Shown piece after piece: positions 6,366 through 6,564 of a stretch of 6,564 bases of DNA. Below the pieces are notes generated by a model that did not search any database, was not told the DNA's origin, and worked only from the letters and a program-made list of their open reading frames with translations. A program made the translations under genes and the position numbers. Each line of letters begins with the position of its first letter. The first letter of the stretch is position 1. Source of the DNA: Candidatus Krumholzibacteriia bacterium (GTDB lineage: Bacteria > Krumholzibacteriota > Krumholzibacteriia > LZORAL124-64-63); NCBI GenBank assembly GCA_028718575.1, contig JAQULN010000170.1, forward strand, positions 1 to 6,564. The letters are read 5' to 3'.

Positions 6366-6387
6366 GAGCCCGCCGGACGGCGGGTCC
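6366..6387. terminator. Hairpin in the convergent gap, possible weak bidirectional terminator
   Basis: CCCGCC (6369-6374) and GGCGGG (6379-6384) form a perfect 6-bp stem around the loop GGAC. A G-T pair and, after one mismatch, a further G-C pair can extend it. It sits between the convergent radical SAM and queC genes, where a shared terminator is expected. No T-run follows on either strand, so intrinsic termination is uncertain. Confidence 0.35.
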
Positions 6388-6389
6388 TG

Positions 6390-6564
6390 TCACCCTTGCC
6401 TGTAGGCGATGGGATCGCGGACGCCGGCCTTCTGGAAACCACGCAGCCGCAGCCGGCAGCTTTCGCACTCGCCGCACGCGCGCTCGCCGTCGACGTAGCA
6501 CGACCACGTCAAGTGCAGCGGCGCACCCAGATCGAGGCCGCGGCGCACGATGGCAGCCTTGTCC
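6390..6564 (-). CDS. queC: 7-cyano-7-deazaguanine synthase, C-terminal part (runs off the right edge)
   Basis: The last 57 residues are visible, ending with TGA at 6392-6390. QueC converts 7-carboxy-7-deazaguanine to preQ0 with ammonia and ATP in the queuosine/7-deazaguanine pathway. The segment KAAIVRRGLDLGAPLHLTWSC followed by ERACGECESCRLRLRGF is the QueC C-terminal signature. Its four cysteines (C-x7-C-x2-C-x2-C) are the structural zinc ligands of the family. The chain ends in AGVRDPIAY plus three residues, as is normal for QueC. The start and ATP-binding PP-loop lie outside the window. It converges on the radical SAM gene with a 50-base gap, so it belongs to a separate transcription unit. 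A 7-deazaguanine DNA-modification homologue is possible but nothing here suggests it. Confidence 0.93.
   Translation of the reverse strand, partial: DKAAIVRRGLDLGAPLHLTWSCYVDGERACGECESCRLRLRGFQKAGVRDPIAYRQG

Noticed and set aside
5173..6507. A 444-codon antisense open frame across the radical SAM gene, and similar antisense frames at 1639-2934, 2995-4056 and 3807-4808.
   Set aside because: These are GC-rich shadows. The opposite strand has clear family motifs and good ribosome sites, while the antisense products have biased composition and no recognisable domain.
5395..6564. Radical SAM gene next to queC, suggesting QueE and a queuosine operon.
   Set aside because: The enzyme is 314 aa with a SPASM-type C-terminus, unlike the short QueE, and the two genes are convergent rather than cotranscribed.

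Overview
This 6.6 kb window is GC-rich, densely coded chromosomal DNA from a Gram-negative bacterium. The Gram-negative assignment rests on a Kdo transferase, a heptosyltransferase-like glycosyltransferase and a DUF1844 protein. DUF1844 occurs in several deep-branching Gram-negative phyla and in former Deltaproteobacteria. The sequence alone does not fix the phylum. I saw no transposase, integrase, CRISPR array, tRNA or rRNA gene, or toxin/defence gene.

Left half (1-2871, minus strand): a four-gene run. Reading leftwards it holds a 412-aa CNNM/CBS/CorC_HlyC membrane protein, a 341-aa CNNM/CBS paralogue without the CorC_HlyC domain, a 124-aa DUF1844 protein, and the N-terminal part of an exported protein that continues past base 1. 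Each of the three junctions is a 4-base stop/start overlap (GTGA, ATGA, GTGA), so the genes are very probably one translationally coupled operon for membrane transport or envelope functions.

Centre (2872-2946): a compact divergent control region of 75 bases. It carries a good sigma70-like promoter for the rightward genes and a weaker candidate for the leftward operon, placed back to back.

Right half (2947-6339, plus strand): a lipopolysaccharide inner-core pair, a GT9 heptosyltransferase-like enzyme followed after 2 bases by Kdo transferase (waaA/kdtA), then after 70 bases a radical SAM/SPASM enzyme of unknown substrate. At the right edge the 3' end of queC (queuosine/preQ0 biosynthesis) converges on them from the minus strand.

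The window looks like ordinary housekeeping envelope biology. The points worth a second look are the asymmetric pair of CNNM transporters coupled to a DUF1844 gene, the almost leaderless start predicted for the glycosyltransferase, the TTG start I assign to the first CNNM gene, and the radical SAM/SPASM enzyme beside the lipid A-Kdo genes. I did not find convincing evidence of a wholly new system.
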